DNA of 64,000 nt from Tenrec ecaudatus (taxonomy: Eukaryota > Chordata > Mammalia > Afrosoricida > Tenrecidae), in NCBI RefSeq assembly GCF_050624435.1, contig NC_134541.1, positions 8,012,983 to 8,076,982 of the forward strand. Reading direction: 5' to 3'. The notes beneath the pieces are model-generated. The model ran no database searches. It was given only the letters and a program-made list of their open reading frames with translations, and was not told the DNA's origin. The position numbers and the translations under genes were made by a program. Positions 43,521 through 54,960 of the stretch are shown piece by piece (the stretch's first letter is position 1; each line of letters opens with the position of its first letter).

Positions 43521-45118
43521 AGGTGTGAGGGTGGTTAGTCTAGTTCCTGGTTTATGAAAAAGTTTGAGATTAGTAAGAGTTACCAAAATGTGAGGAAGAG
43601 AAAGGACCTGATCAACTCTGGATTGCTATAAACCTTCATTTGTAAGCCAAAGCAAAGTCTGCTCAGCACAATGCAAGGAAGGCGGCCTGTATTGTCAGAT
43701 TCCAGGAGCCAGCTTTGAGGTCAGTGGCTCTTCTCCACTCAGAGCTCCAGACATGTGTACTTCAGCTGCGAACAAAAGGACTTAGGAACGCGGTCTGCCT
43801 CTTCTTTCTTTCACCAGGCTCGTTCTCCACATTACTTACTGGGCAACCAGATCGTTTATTTTTTCTGCATCATTCATTCTCTGTATACAGTGTGAGCGAG
43901 TGTCAGCTGACTCAGCACGCTCTGAACCAGAGAACGTGTCTCTCTATGAACAGAAAGCTAAGGCCTAAATCTCCCAGGGCCATGAAGAGTGGATGCTCGC
44001 CTTCATCAATCTCCTCCACTTGCTTATTGTACAGAGAGATTTTTCATTGGTAGTGACTTTCCCCCAGAAATTTCAAAGATATGTGCATTTCTCTAGGGCA
44101 AGAGACTCATTCAGGGACAGACTATTTCATGATTTTTCTCTATTTCTCTTTCTTCTGCAAATTCTGAAACAAAAGCTTCTATATTTAAGACCCAGAAGGC
44201 TGCATTTCTCTGTGAGTTACGATTTTACAAATCCCATCCACCCCCATCCATAAAACATGCTTTTGTTTTCAAACACAAGCCAATAGAAGGAAAGATAGGG
44301 GTGGGTAGGTGGGAGGTGGGCATATCAGAGGGCAGAAGAACTTTAACCAGTTGCTTTCAAGTTAACTCAGTCATAATAACTTCACTGGGTGTCAGAGTGG
44401 ATTTGGTACCCCATATTTATGTAAGGGCTGATTTAAAAAAATACATTGTTGGACCTTTTTTCTGTGGTGCCCCTGGCTAACTCTATTAAGTAGGATTATT
44501 GATATACAAAATTGTGATTCAAGGTACCGATTCACCAACTGATTAATGGACACAGGCTAATGTGGAAAATTGACAGGAAACGCAGTTTCAATCAGGTGCA
44601 CAGAACTGACAAATATCCTTGGCTGTCCTGTGTGAGCAGGGCTTCAAAGTGATGGGACTTCCACTCCGAACAATAGGAAACCTGTTTTGAGAGCCTTTAA
44701 TAATTACCTCTTGGAAGGGCATCTAGCACAGATCCACAGATTTGTTTTACTTATGATAATTGCGATTAAAATAAAATTAATCAAAACATGTTCTGTAAAT
44801 GCTCCTAAATATATTTAGGTTTGGAAATTGCCATTAAACAGATGAGAACATAATGAAATGTGCTTTCAGTGTGATTGTCATTAACATAGCTGATTGATAA
44901 TATTCATTAAAACCCTAAGTGAATAACTATTCACTTGCTGTACAACCATTCCGACTCAGGCCAGAGAAGGTGTTGGTGACATAGAATCAAAGAATGAAAA
45001 TGAAGAAGTACAGGTTTGTGAAAATGGGGATAATAGAAATAAACTGATTACATTAGGGCATCGTTAGCCTAAGAAGGTGGCTTCCGAGAAGTATAGACTT
45101 TCAGCTTTCCCACTTTTT
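43521..45118. other. Repeat-poor stretch, candidate conserved non-coding sequence
   Basis: No repeat or gene recognised. The 112-codon ORF at 43715-44053 has no known motif. The part at 44700-44930 is AT-rich with long unbroken words ('tcagtgtgattgtcattaac', 'agctgattgataatattcat'). Confidence 0.35.
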
Positions 45119-45485
45119 ATTATCAATGGTGCTTGGTGCATGGGAGTTGGTTCTGACTCATATTGACCTTATGTACAGTACAGCAAACACTACCCCATCT
45201 AGTACCACTCGCACAGGGATTGCCACATCTGTGCCCAATGCTGCAGCCACTACGCCAGCCCATCTCATTGAGGATCTCCCTCCTGGGCCCTCTAATTTCC
45301 CAAGCATGATGCCCTTCTCCAGGACTGGTTCTTCCTAACAACATGTCCAAAGTAAGTGAGATGAAGTCTCACAATCCTTGCTCCTAAGGACCACTTTGGC
45401 TTAGTTCTTCTAACATAAATGTGCTCATTCTTCTGGCAGTCCATAGGATAGTCAATATTCTTTAGCGCGCCAGGCATAGTTTTCA
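45119..45485 (-). mobile_element. RTE LINE 3' end
   Basis: 'gagttggttctgactcatat', 'acagtacagcaaacactacc', 'gggattgccacatctgtgcc', 'aagcatgatgcccttctcca', 'caacatgtccaaagtaagtg', 'ttctggcagtccataggata': minus-oriented tail. A coding relic on the minus strand at 45330-45350 corresponds to the YFGHV stretch. Confidence 0.8.
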
Positions 45486-45734
45486 TTTTAAAATTGAGTG
45501 TGAGGATACAAATAGAATTCATTCCAAATTTGAGCCTCGTGTAAGAGAAAAATCATTTTCACCAAGATGCGAATTGTCAAACTGTTGCACGGGCTCTTCC
45601 ATAGAGGGCTGATCATTCCACTCCCCATTGTCTGTTTCCTGACACACAAATGGAAGATTGGGTCTTTAAAAGTTTTAAATCTAGTTACAAATGTTTTAAA
45701 TAGAAGGTATTGGCAGTAAATGTACATATGTTCT
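45486..45734. other. Stretch without recognisable feature
   Basis: No gene or repeat recognised. Confidence 0.4.
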
Positions 45735-45820
45735 GGACACAATGGATGAATGGATGGATTGTAATAAGATTTGTACGAGCGCCCAATAAAATTTTTTTAA
45801 AGAAATAAAAATTAAAAAGA
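45735..45820 (+). mobile_element. Very short L1 3' end
   Basis: 'ggatgaatggatggattgta', 'ataagatttgtacgagcgcc', 'caataaaattttttta': only the last ~70 bases of the L1 3' UTR and its A-rich tail. Confidence 0.65.
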
Positions 45821-46764
45821 AAAAAACAGACAATAAGACAAATAGTATAAATAAAGCACAGATTTATCTACTGTGAGACCAGAAACATTACATGGTGCCC
45901 AGCTATCACATCTAATCAGGACAAACTATACAGACCCATAGGGAACAGAAGTTCAACTTCTTTAAAAACAGAAACATGAAACAAGCAAACAAACAAAAGA
46001 CCTACTACCCTGATTGAGACTGGAGGATTTCCCAAAACTATTGCCCCAAGACACTCTTCTCATCTTGAACAAGAACTAATCCCTGAGATCACATTTTTTG
46101 TTTAAAGCAAATGGCCTTACAAAAAAAAAAGGCTCCCATAAGTATTCTGCTCCTTCAAAATAATCCCCTCTGAGTCTAAAGGTGAACAGGCACCTTAAAA
46201 AATGTGACGAGAATGTAAAGGGATGGAAAGACTAGAATAGAAATGAAGAAAAAGCAGTATAAAATACTGACAATTTTCGGGACTTGCGAAGAATGTAAAA
46301 ATGTCCCAGAAAAAAAGTGTATAGAAATAATCGTAAAGGAACCTAAAGTACTACTTCAACCTTCTCTGAAAACAAAACTAATATTAGTAAAGAACAACAA
46401 CAAAAGTTTATCTGCCTGTTTTGACATGCATAAAGTCATACTGGCAACGTTCTAAAATATATAAATAATGAGAAAGTGTTATAATATGCAAATTTAAGGG
46501 TTTCTATGATTGAAAGGTGTCAAAACATTAAAGAGCAACTTTCATTATTTGTACATAAGTCTGGGAATTCTATTTGCACAAGCAATAAAATAATCAGCTA
46601 TATAAATTTATAAAATATATTTAGGAGATAAAACATTTTGTCCAGCCTTTATTTCAGTAAAACAAATCAAGATATTATGATCAAGAATTTAATAAAATTT
46701 GTATCCTTTGGATGAGGTGAAATAATAAAGGTGCTAAACTAGAAAATGTACATGAGTACAGATA
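45821..46764. other. AT-rich stretch without recognisable gene
   Basis: No gene recognised. The ORF at 46243-46455 (70 codons) reads through lysine-rich sequence without a known motif. Confidence 0.4.
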
Positions 46765-47120
46765 AGAGCTCTCAACACACGGAATCCAGGACAGATAATC
46801 CCCTTCGGACCAATAATGAGAGTAGCGATACCGGGAGGGTAAAGAGAAGGCGAGGGAGAAAAGGGGGACTTATAATGATTTACACATAACTCCTTCCCAG
46901 GATGGTGGACAACAGAAAAGTGGGTGAAAGGAGGCAACAGTCAGTGTAAGACATGAATATCTATATCAAGGGTTCATGTAGGAGGGAGCATGGGAGAGGG
47001 GGGAAATGAGCTCATACCCCACAGTGCTAGTTGAAAATGATGATGGAAACATATGTACATATGTGCTTGACAAAATGGAAGTATGTATAGATTGTCATAA
47101 TGATTTAAAAAATGAAGAAA
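46765..47120 (+). mobile_element. L1 3' UTR fragment
   Basis: 'cacacggaatccaggacaga', 'ccaataatgagagtagcgat', 'accgggagggtaaagagaag', 'ggtggacaacagaaaagtgg', 'tgatggaaacatatgtacat', 'agattgtcataatgatttaa': an older member of the L1 3' UTR family. Confidence 0.8.
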
Positions 47121-47329
47121 GAGATAAAATGCAACCCTTCAAAGTAAATTCGATTAAGTGTATTATAAAGATAAAGCTATATGATTTACTTTTTATGCTT
47201 TGGACAGTTCTTCTTTATTTTAAATGATGTCCTAAAAATGTTAAATGAAATATAAATAGAAATCAATCAATATATAAATTTGAATCCAAAGTATTTACAT
47301 GAAACAAAACCATTCTGACAAGTACACGG
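47121..47329. other. AT-rich spacer
   Basis: No feature recognised. Confidence 0.5.
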
Positions 47330-48037
47330 TGTGTGTCCATTCTTCGCATAGGGATGGTCCTGGGCCATCGGTGCAGATTGTACAGACCTCAAAGATTAGC
47401 CACCATTGCCTGAGCATTCCATCGGGTCACCTTTCTTTGGAATAGATACAAATATGAATCACTTCCAGTCAATTGACCAAGAAGCTGTCTTCCAAATTTC
47501 TAGGCATAGGAAAGTCATTTCTTTCATTGCTTCATCGCCTTGTTGAAACTTTTAAATTGGGATTGGATTTTAGCTAGTGTTTTTAGTGCATCTTGAATTT
47601 CTTCTTTTAGCATCATTGGTTCTTGCTCATATGCTACCTCCCAAGTGGTGGAATACATTGTGTTCCAGTGTGACTCTGTGTTCTTTTTCCATCTACTTTG
47701 GATGTTTCCTGTATCATTCAATATTTTCCCCATAAGGCCTATCAATATTGCAACTCAAGGCTTGAAACTTTTCTTGAGTTCTTTCAGTTTAAGTTGTGCT
47801 GAATGTGTTCTTATTTTTGGTTTTCCAGCTCTAGGCTTTTGCAGATTTTATTATGATCTTCCAGAGCTGTCTTTTGAAATGTTCTAGTCAACTCTTTGGC
47901 TCCAGCATTTCTTCCCTTTGCTTTCGCTACTACCTGAGTAACTGCAAGTTTCAGAATTCCTTTTGACCTCCACGGTGATCTTTCTTTTCTTTTTAATGAC
48001 CCTGTGCTTTCTTCATGGATAGAGCAGAGGTTGCACA
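47330..48037 (-). mobile_element. RTE LINE, region between endonuclease and RT, split by an L1
   Basis: Minus-oriented. Near the left end 'tcgggtcacctttctttgga' corresponds to the degraded IPKKGDP stretch at the start of the RT domain. It is followed upstream by a lysine/glutamate-rich linker (minus ORFs 47524-47745 and 47811-48038) typical of the region between the RTE endonuclease and RT. Interrupted at 48037 and resumed at 48466. Confidence 0.75.
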
Positions 48038-48465
48038 CTGGTGCATATAGGAGCTGGAGGCACAGGGAATCCAGGGCAGATGATACCTTCAGGACCAGGC
48101 GTGTGAGGAGTGATACTGGGAGGGTAGAGGGTGAGTGGGTTGGAAAGAGGGAACAAATTACAAGGATCTACATGTTACCTCCTCCATGGGGGACAGACAA
48201 CAGAGAAGGGGGTGAAGGGAGACACCGGATAGGGCAAGATATGACAAAATAATAATCTATAAATTATCAAGGGCTCATCAGGGAGGGGGTAGTGGGGAGG
48301 GAGGGGGAAAAAAGAGGACCTGATGCAAAGGGCTTAAGTGGAGAGCAAATGCTTTGAAAATGATTAGGGCAAAGAATGTGCAGATGTGCTTTATACAATT
48401 GATGTATGTATATGTATGGATTGTGATAAAAGTGTATGAGCCCCTAATAAAATGTTTAAAAAAAA
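48038..48465 (+). mobile_element. L1 3' UTR fragment inserted in the RTE
   Basis: 'ggcacagggaatccagggca', 'tgataccttcaggaccagg', 'gtgatactgggagggtagag', 'gaacaaattacaaggatcta', 'acagagaagggggtgaaggg', 'ggcttaagtggagagcaaat', 'gagcccctaataaaatgttt' and an A-tail. The best-preserved copy of this family in the window. Only ATGG is clearly shared at the two junctions. Confidence 0.88.
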
Positions 48466-49640
48466 GAAAGATGGTCTTGATGTCTTCCCATAGCTCATCA
48501 TGTTTTCTGTCATCAGTAAGAAATGCAGGAAATGTGTTCTTGAGATGTTCTCAAAATTCCAGTGGAAAAGATGCAAGGTAGTACTTTAGCTCTCTTGGAC
48601 TTGTTTTAATTTTCTTCAGCTTTAACCTGACCTTACATATGTGCAATTGATGGTCTGTTAACTGCTGATATTGAGCTTCTTCAGTGTCTCGTGCCACAGG
48701 TGTAGTCACTTTGATTTTTGTGTCTTCCATCTGAAGGTGGAATGTATTGTTGAACAAAAGTATTTGCTATGAACAATTCATTGGTCTTGCAAAATTCTTT
48801 CATGTGATCTCCAGCTTTGTTTCTATCACCAAGACCATATTTTCCAACGATTGTTTCTTCCACTTTGTTTCCAACATTTGCATTCCAGTCACCAATAATT
48901 ATCAATTACACATCTTAATTGCAAGTTTGATTAATTTCTGACTTAATAGGTCGGTATAATTCTTCAATGTCTTCATCACTAGCTTTTCTGTTGGTCTCAT
49001 ACATTTGAATAATAGTTGTATTGACTGGATTTCCTGAAGGCAGATAGATATAATCATATCACAGGCAACATTATACTTCAAGATTGATTTTGAAATGTCA
49101 TTTTTGATAATGAATTCAAAGGCATTCCTCTTAAGGGTGTCATTCCTGGCATAGTAAACTACATGATTTTCTGATTTTCAATGGCAATACCAGTCCATTT
49201 CAGTTCACTAATGCTTCAGATATTGATATTTATGCTTTCATTTCATTTTCACCACTTCCAAGTCTCCTATATTCATACTTTGTACATTCAGAGTTCCCAT
49301 GATTACCAGATTTTTCAGCTGTTTTTTCTTACCTAAAGTCGTGCCCTATCAGTAAATGAAGATCTAAAAGTTTCCAACCCCACAGGCTTTACCCAACTCA
49401 CTTCACCGTGGTCATTCAACTCTGAGAAAGTAACTTCGACGCAGTCACATTCCAAGAGCCGTCAAACCCAAGAGTCCATCCCCCAGCACTCTCCTGGACA
49501 ATGTTCTGCTTCCATCATTATGCCTGCAGTGTCTGACCATGTGTCCAACTCAGTGACATGAATTAAATTCACCATATTTTGCTGCCATCCCCAATATTCC
49601 AACAGTGTTTTCATCATTTGTGTGTACCCATAAGAATGGA
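48466..49640 (-). mobile_element. RTE LINE endonuclease region
   Basis: Minus-oriented apurinic/apyrimidinic-type endonuclease of an RTE. At 48681-48905 the minus strand reads MIIIGDWNANVGNKVEE, then KYGLGDRNKAGDHMKEFC and SDGRHKNQSDY, matching the conserved GDxNAxxG and PDGRxxNQIDY motifs of this endonuclease family. The enzyme nicks DNA to start target-primed reverse transcription. Frames are broken on either side and no start codon or 5' UTR is recognised. 49280-49640 is the degraded 5' part. Confidence 0.85.
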
Positions 49641-49644
49641 ATTG

Positions 49645-49842
49645 GTGGACCAGCACTGATGGTATAGTAGTTTCAAGTTGGTCTACAATCCCAATGGTTG
49701 GCAGTTCAAAGCCACCAGCAGCTCCACTGGAAAAAGACTGGGCTTTCTACTCCCATAAACAGTTACATTCTCAGAAAACCACAGCGGGTCTCTATGAGTC
49801 AGCATTGACTAGATGCAATGGATTTGGTTGGTTTCTAGCAAT
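49645..49842 (+). mobile_element. Afrotherian SINE, complete
   Basis: 'agcactgatggtatagtagt', 'atggttggcagttcaaagcc', 'accagcagctccactggaaa', 'gggctttctactcccataaa', 'gggtctctatgagtcagcat', 'tgactagatgcaatgg': plus orientation. Confidence 0.85.
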
Positions 49843-49849
49843 TCTGTGC

Positions 49850-50335
49850 CTAGCATTTTGAAAAACTGACTGATTGTTTTTCACAGCAGCTCCTACACTA
49901 TTTTCATCTCCACTAGGAATAGGTGGGGGTCTCAGTTTCATCATATCCTCGCCAACACTGGTGAATTTATGTATTTTCTGATAATATTTACTCTAGGGAG
50001 GATGCTGTAGTGTCATATTGTGGTTTGGGTTTGCATTTCTCTAACAATGAATGACACAGAATTCTCCTTATGTTTATTAGTCATTTGTATATCATTTTAG
50101 ATTGGGTTGATTTGTTGTTGTAGTTGCGGGGCTCTAGAAATCCTTTATATTTCCTACATGGCACATGCTTGCCAGATATGGTTACAGAGCTTAGGCTCTC
50201 CTTCGCAGGGTGATCATGTCTTACTTTCCTGATGAAGTCCTTTGATGGAAAAAACATTCCACCTATCTATTTTATTGTTGCTTGTGCTTTTTGGTTTCAT
50301 ATCCACATTACAGAGCTAAGATACCATTTTTAATG
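49850..50335 (-). mobile_element. Old L1 ORF2 3'-coding fragment
   Basis: On the plus strand 'cagctcctacactattttca', 'tgtggtttgggtttgcattt', 'ctctaacaatgaatgaca' are the reverse complement of the 3' part of L1 ORF2. Too degraded to translate for any length. Confidence 0.6.
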
Positions 50336-50715
50336 AAAACAACCCATAACATCATATATATATCTTATTATAGTAAAGCAGACCATTTCAAATACATTTA
50401 AAGTTTGCAGATTATTTAGTTACCACTGGAACAGTGGAGGGAGAAGTAGGGAAACAATGTGGAATAGAAAGGCATGGGTTCCAAGCACACAGTAAAACAA
50501 ATTTCATACCCACATACTGGGAAATGAACCAATAACATTGCTAGAAGTGTTACAGCTAAATGTTCATATCACATTGTGGTAATGAAAGCAATTTGGGGAC
50601 TCATTTCAAAATAAAACTTAAAGCAAAATAATAGAAATGGAAAGTTTTTCATTTTAAATTATAAAATATTATAACTGTATGTCAAATGACATATATACAA
50701 TACAGGTAAAAGGTA
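50336..50715. other. AT-rich spacer before the L1
   Basis: No feature recognised. Confidence 0.45.
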
Positions 50716-50719
50716 GTCA

Positions 50720-53000
50720 TTTTTTAATTAAAATATCATTATACTGGGGTTTTTTACAATTCTTAGAAAATCCATACATCAATTGTACGAAGCATATTTG
50801 TACTTGTTTCCATCATTCTTGCCTATACATTTACTTTCTATTGAGTCCTTGGGATCAGTTCCTTGCCCCTTGCTGGTGACCCCTTGATAAGTTATACGTT
50901 ATTATTGATTCATCTCTTACACTGACTGCTGTCTCCCTTCTCACGTGGTTTCTGTAATTCATCCCCCTGGAGGGGGTTTTATGGTTATGTGTTGATCACT
51001 GTGATCATTATCTGCTTCCTCCCCTTCTCTTCCAACCTTCTCCCTACCATTCTGATATTGCTATTCCCATTCCTGTTCCTGAATTCCATGTGTCATGAGT
51101 TCTTGTCTCTTATCTGTACCTGTGTACATGCTCCAGTCTAGTCCAAAGTAAGAGCCAGCCCTGGGTCATGCTTGGGAGGGGTGAGGAAGCCTTAAGGAAC
51201 CAGAGGAATAGTGTGTGTTTAATCGGTACTTTACTGTACCCCAGTTGACTCATCCTTTCCCTATGACCCCTCTGTGGAAGGATGTCCCATTGTCTCCAGA
51301 CGGCATTTGGGTCTCTGCTCCAACCCCTCTCATTCTCAACAATATGAATTTTTGTGTTTTTTTTATGGGTCTTCTGATGCCTGTTACCCAGTACCAATAG
51401 CACCTCGTGATTGCCCAGGCTGGTGTGCAACTTCCATGTGGGCTTCTTGCTTCTTTGCTAAATGGCTGCTTGTTTAACTTCAACACCATATCTTTTAATC
51501 ACCAGGTACCATCAGCTTTTGTCACGACCTTTGCTTATGCAATCATTTTGTCTTCAGCGATTGTGCCATTAGGGTGAGCATCACAGGATGCCAGTTTGTT
51601 AGAACAAAGTGTTCTTGTATTGAGGGAGGGTATGAACAAAGGCCTGAAGTCTGTCCACTATGTCAGTGTATTGCCATATAAATATATGTACATAGACCAC
51701 TACCTCTATTTTTATGAATTAATGTATTTATATGTGTATAATCTATGCATATACCTCTATCCATAGCTTTTCTTCCTAGATATTTCCTATGTTTACTTTT
51801 ACCTTCATCCTACCCCAGCATCATGCTAACTCTACTTCTGCCTCCTAGTAATTCCTCTCCACTAGATTGCTGTTGCTCCAACCCCCCAGCATCTCTGCAC
51901 CCGTGTTGATTTTAATTCCCTAGTTGTTCTCTGTCTGTGTTGATGTTTGCTCACCACTCTATTCCCTGACCTCCTTCTCCCCGCAAGTCACTCTGGGACC
52001 ATCGATCCCATTGTTTTCTCCTGGAGCTTGCTTCCCATGACTATCTTATATCAGTAGGCAAACCAACAATAACATGAACCAAACACAAAGAAAACAAAAG
52101 ATTGAAAAGAATAAAAACAAAAAAACAAAAAATAACAACAACAAAAAAACATACATAATGCCAGGTTTTCCCACTGACCTTTATGACTATCTCCCCACCA
52201 GTCCTGGGAGAATTCCGATAGCTGCCCCTCCTAGCCTGATGTCTATTTGGGGGACTCTTTAAGGTCTTTGTGGCTTGGCTTTGCTCCCACTGTTGATCTG
52301 TTATGTTCCCTTCTTGATTCGCCCCACTGTGGGGGAGAGGGGGGACGCTCAGACTGGACTAACTCCACTGTGTGTCCCCAGTATTGTCTTCTGTCACAGT
52401 ATTCACCAATAAGGCGATAACATCAACATGTCTTGAACTGTTATTGTCTGTACCTGCTCTCTGTGCCTTAGCAGCTCTGTGCAGGGACGTCGTTCTCCAA
52501 GCTCGGGGTGCAGATATGGGGGTCTAGACCGTCCCTTTCTCTTTCTCCTTCTTGGCTTGCTGTTGTGTGAGCATGGTATGCCAGTACCTCTCCCCAACCT
52601 GTAGGTTTAGTGTTGTTCTCTGACACACGCACTTCTAGGGAGGGGTCAGTTTGGCTCTGAGTGTGACCAGCCATGTAGCCCACTCCTTTCATGCATATCT
52701 CCACATGGTTACATTGTTCTCATGGTTTGGTGCCTCATGGTGTGCATGGAATGGTCTGTGTGCACACTCCCAATTCTGTGGAGACATAACCAATACCCTC
52801 CCCCAGAGTGGGTTAGTGCCTTGCTCCCCTCATGCCATCATCTCCCTGTCCTGGCTTTTCTCTCTCCCTCCCCCCCGCCCCTTTCCTCTTCTTTGTGTTG
52901 GATTGACATGTACCTGCTGGGGTTTGGTCTGACCTCCACTGGACTGCCTGTATCTCAACCCATATAGTGTGAGATAAGTAGTTTGTCTTCTATACCTACT
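50720..53000 (-). mobile_element. L1 LINE, long 3' UTR
   Basis: Minus-oriented L1 3' UTR of about 2.3 kb, from a poly-T start (50720; the element's A-tail) through 'gtgaccccttgataagttat', 'ggaaggatgtcccattgtct' and 'tcttctgatgcctgttaccc' to a T/C-rich region. An A-rich segment at 52078-52150 is T-rich in the L1 sense. ORFs here (for example 51110-51430, 52403-52704, 52651-52932) are not genes. Confidence 0.75.
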
Positions 53001-53830
53001 GCGCTGATTATACTTACCTTAGGGGACTCAAGTTGTACTTGTCCTTTGGTGATGGGCTGACTTTGCTGGGCATAATTTCCTCCAACTCTTCCCACAAAAC
53101 AATGTGCTTCATGTGCTCATCGGTGCTGTTTAGTGATGTGTAGTACTCCATTGGGTGTACATGCTAGAGTTTACTAATCCACTCATCTATGGATGGAAAT
53201 TTAGCTTGTTTCCAATTCTTTGCAATTGTGAATTGTGCCACAGTAAACACTGGAGCGCAAACTACTGGTTGTGGTTCATTTCTTACCTCTTCTGGGTATA
53301 TGCCCAGTAGATGGATAGCTGGCTCTTAAAGTAGAGCAATTTTCATTTGCTCTAAATATCACCAGGTCACTTTCCACAGAGGCTGTAAATACCAACGACC
53401 ACCAGCAATGGAGGAGAGTGCCTATCTCACCACATCCCCTCCAACATTTGTTGCTCTCTGATGTTCTGACTTGGCCTATCTGCAAGTGTGTTGGATGGTA
53501 TCTCATGGTTGTTTTAATTTGCATTTATCTTATGGCTAATGATTGGGAAAATATTCTCATATGTTTACTGGCCATTCTGGTCTCCTCCATAATGAAATTT
53601 CGTTTCAGGTATTTTTTCCACTTCCACAGGGGGTTAACTGTTTCTTTTTGCAGGATAGGAGGGTATTGTAGATTTTAGTAATAAGCCCTCTGGCTGTTGT
53701 GCCGTTGCTAAAAATCCTCTCCCCATCTGTGGGTCCTCTTGTTACCCTCTTGGTGGAGTACGCACACAGGTGTTTTATCCTTAGTACATCCCACTTGTTG
53801 ATTTCAGGTTCCTGTGTGTGTAACGTGAAG
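53001..53830 (-). mobile_element. L1 LINE, ORF2 C-terminal coding region
   Basis: Minus-oriented. At 53276-53524 the minus strand reads MRYHPTHLQIGQ, then CWRGCGEIGTLLHCWW, the conserved cysteine-rich motif at the C-terminus of L1 ORF2 protein, then STGHIPRR. In intact L1 this follows the endonuclease and reverse transcriptase. The rest of ORF2 is missing (5' truncation near 53830). Several stops and frame changes occur between the motif and the 3' UTR. Confidence 0.9.
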
Positions 53831-54335
53831 GATATTTTTAATGTGAAAATTTAATTTGTTTAGAGTGCATCTCATTTTCTGGGTTAAGAAGAGGTACAAA
53901 AAGACACCAATAAACAATTTAACAAAAACGTAATTGTCTAATATACAAACATCTTAGGGGAAAGTTGTTTAGCCTAAATAGCAAGAAGAAATAATGTGGA
54001 ACTAAGATGAAAACAAATTATGTAATTTGACAAATTCTTTAAAAATTGCATGAAACAAAGAGCCAAAAGATCAAATGCACTTGTAATGGAAACTCCAGGT
54101 GTCGAGAGAAAAGGAGGGAGGCAGGAATTAACAAAAGAAAACTTTGGAAAGAATGTCTAAATTCAACAACAACAAGAAATACGGTAACATCCTAGTCTTC
54201 AGATCTAAAATATTACTCTTCCTCCTCCTTACTCTTTGTCTTTTTAAATAAAAGCAAATTTAGAGACATAGGTAGGTTTACTGAGTTAGCTTGATTAAGT
54301 ATTAGTTTTGTTTAGTTTTTATTCTAGGGAAGCTG
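53831..54335. other. AT-rich stretch without recognisable gene
   Basis: No feature recognised. Confidence 0.45.
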
Positions 54336-54960
54336 TGTTGACAGTATCCCATGAAGCTACTGAGCAAGAATAGACACGGTGTTCTCATGGAAGCAGCAGT
54401 CAGGTTATCAAACCACATACTACAGCAGGTCAATCTTCTGCACGAGAACTCTTTAATGCACTGAAAAGCAAGAAGGTTACTTTGAGGACTAAGTTACACC
54501 TGGACCAAACCACGTTTTTTTCAATAGCCTCCTATACATGTGAAAGGTGGCCATTGGATAAGAAAGACTGAAAAAGAATCAATGTATTTGAACTTGGTGT
54601 TAGCAAAGAATATTGGAAGGACCAAAGGGTGCCAGAAGAGCAAATGGATCTGTCTCAGAAGCAATGCAGCCAGGATGTTCCTTAAAGACCAGGATGGTGA
54701 GACTTCATCTCCTGTACTTTGACATGCTATCAGGAGACAGCAGCCCCTGGAGGAGCACATCGTGCTTGGTAAAGTGGAGGGGCCATCACAAAGAGGGAGA
54801 CCCTCGACGAGATGGATTGGCACCGTGGCCGCAACAATGAGCTCTAACATAAGAGTAATTGGGAGCACTGCACAGGACGGGGTAGTGCTTCCGTCTGTGG
54901 TGCACAAGGTCACTAGGAGGAGGGGCTTACCCGACTGCCCCTGACCACAATATCCCCTAT
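54336..54960 (+). mobile_element. RTE LINE 3' end with C-terminal ORF relic
   Basis: Plus-oriented. Coding traces: ATFHMC (54530), DGETSSPVLxxxxLSGDSSPW, GKVEGPSQRGRPSTRWIGT and TVAATMSSNIRVIGSTAQDG, the C-terminal region of afrotherian RTE proteins, followed by 'gtggtgcacaaggtcactag'. Frames shift at least twice between 54540 and 54944. 5'-truncated. Confidence 0.82.

Noticed and set aside
52403-52967. Overlapping 60-90-codon ORFs on both strands suggesting an exon
   Set aside because: The region lies in the L1 3' UTR between an ORF2 end and the A-tail.
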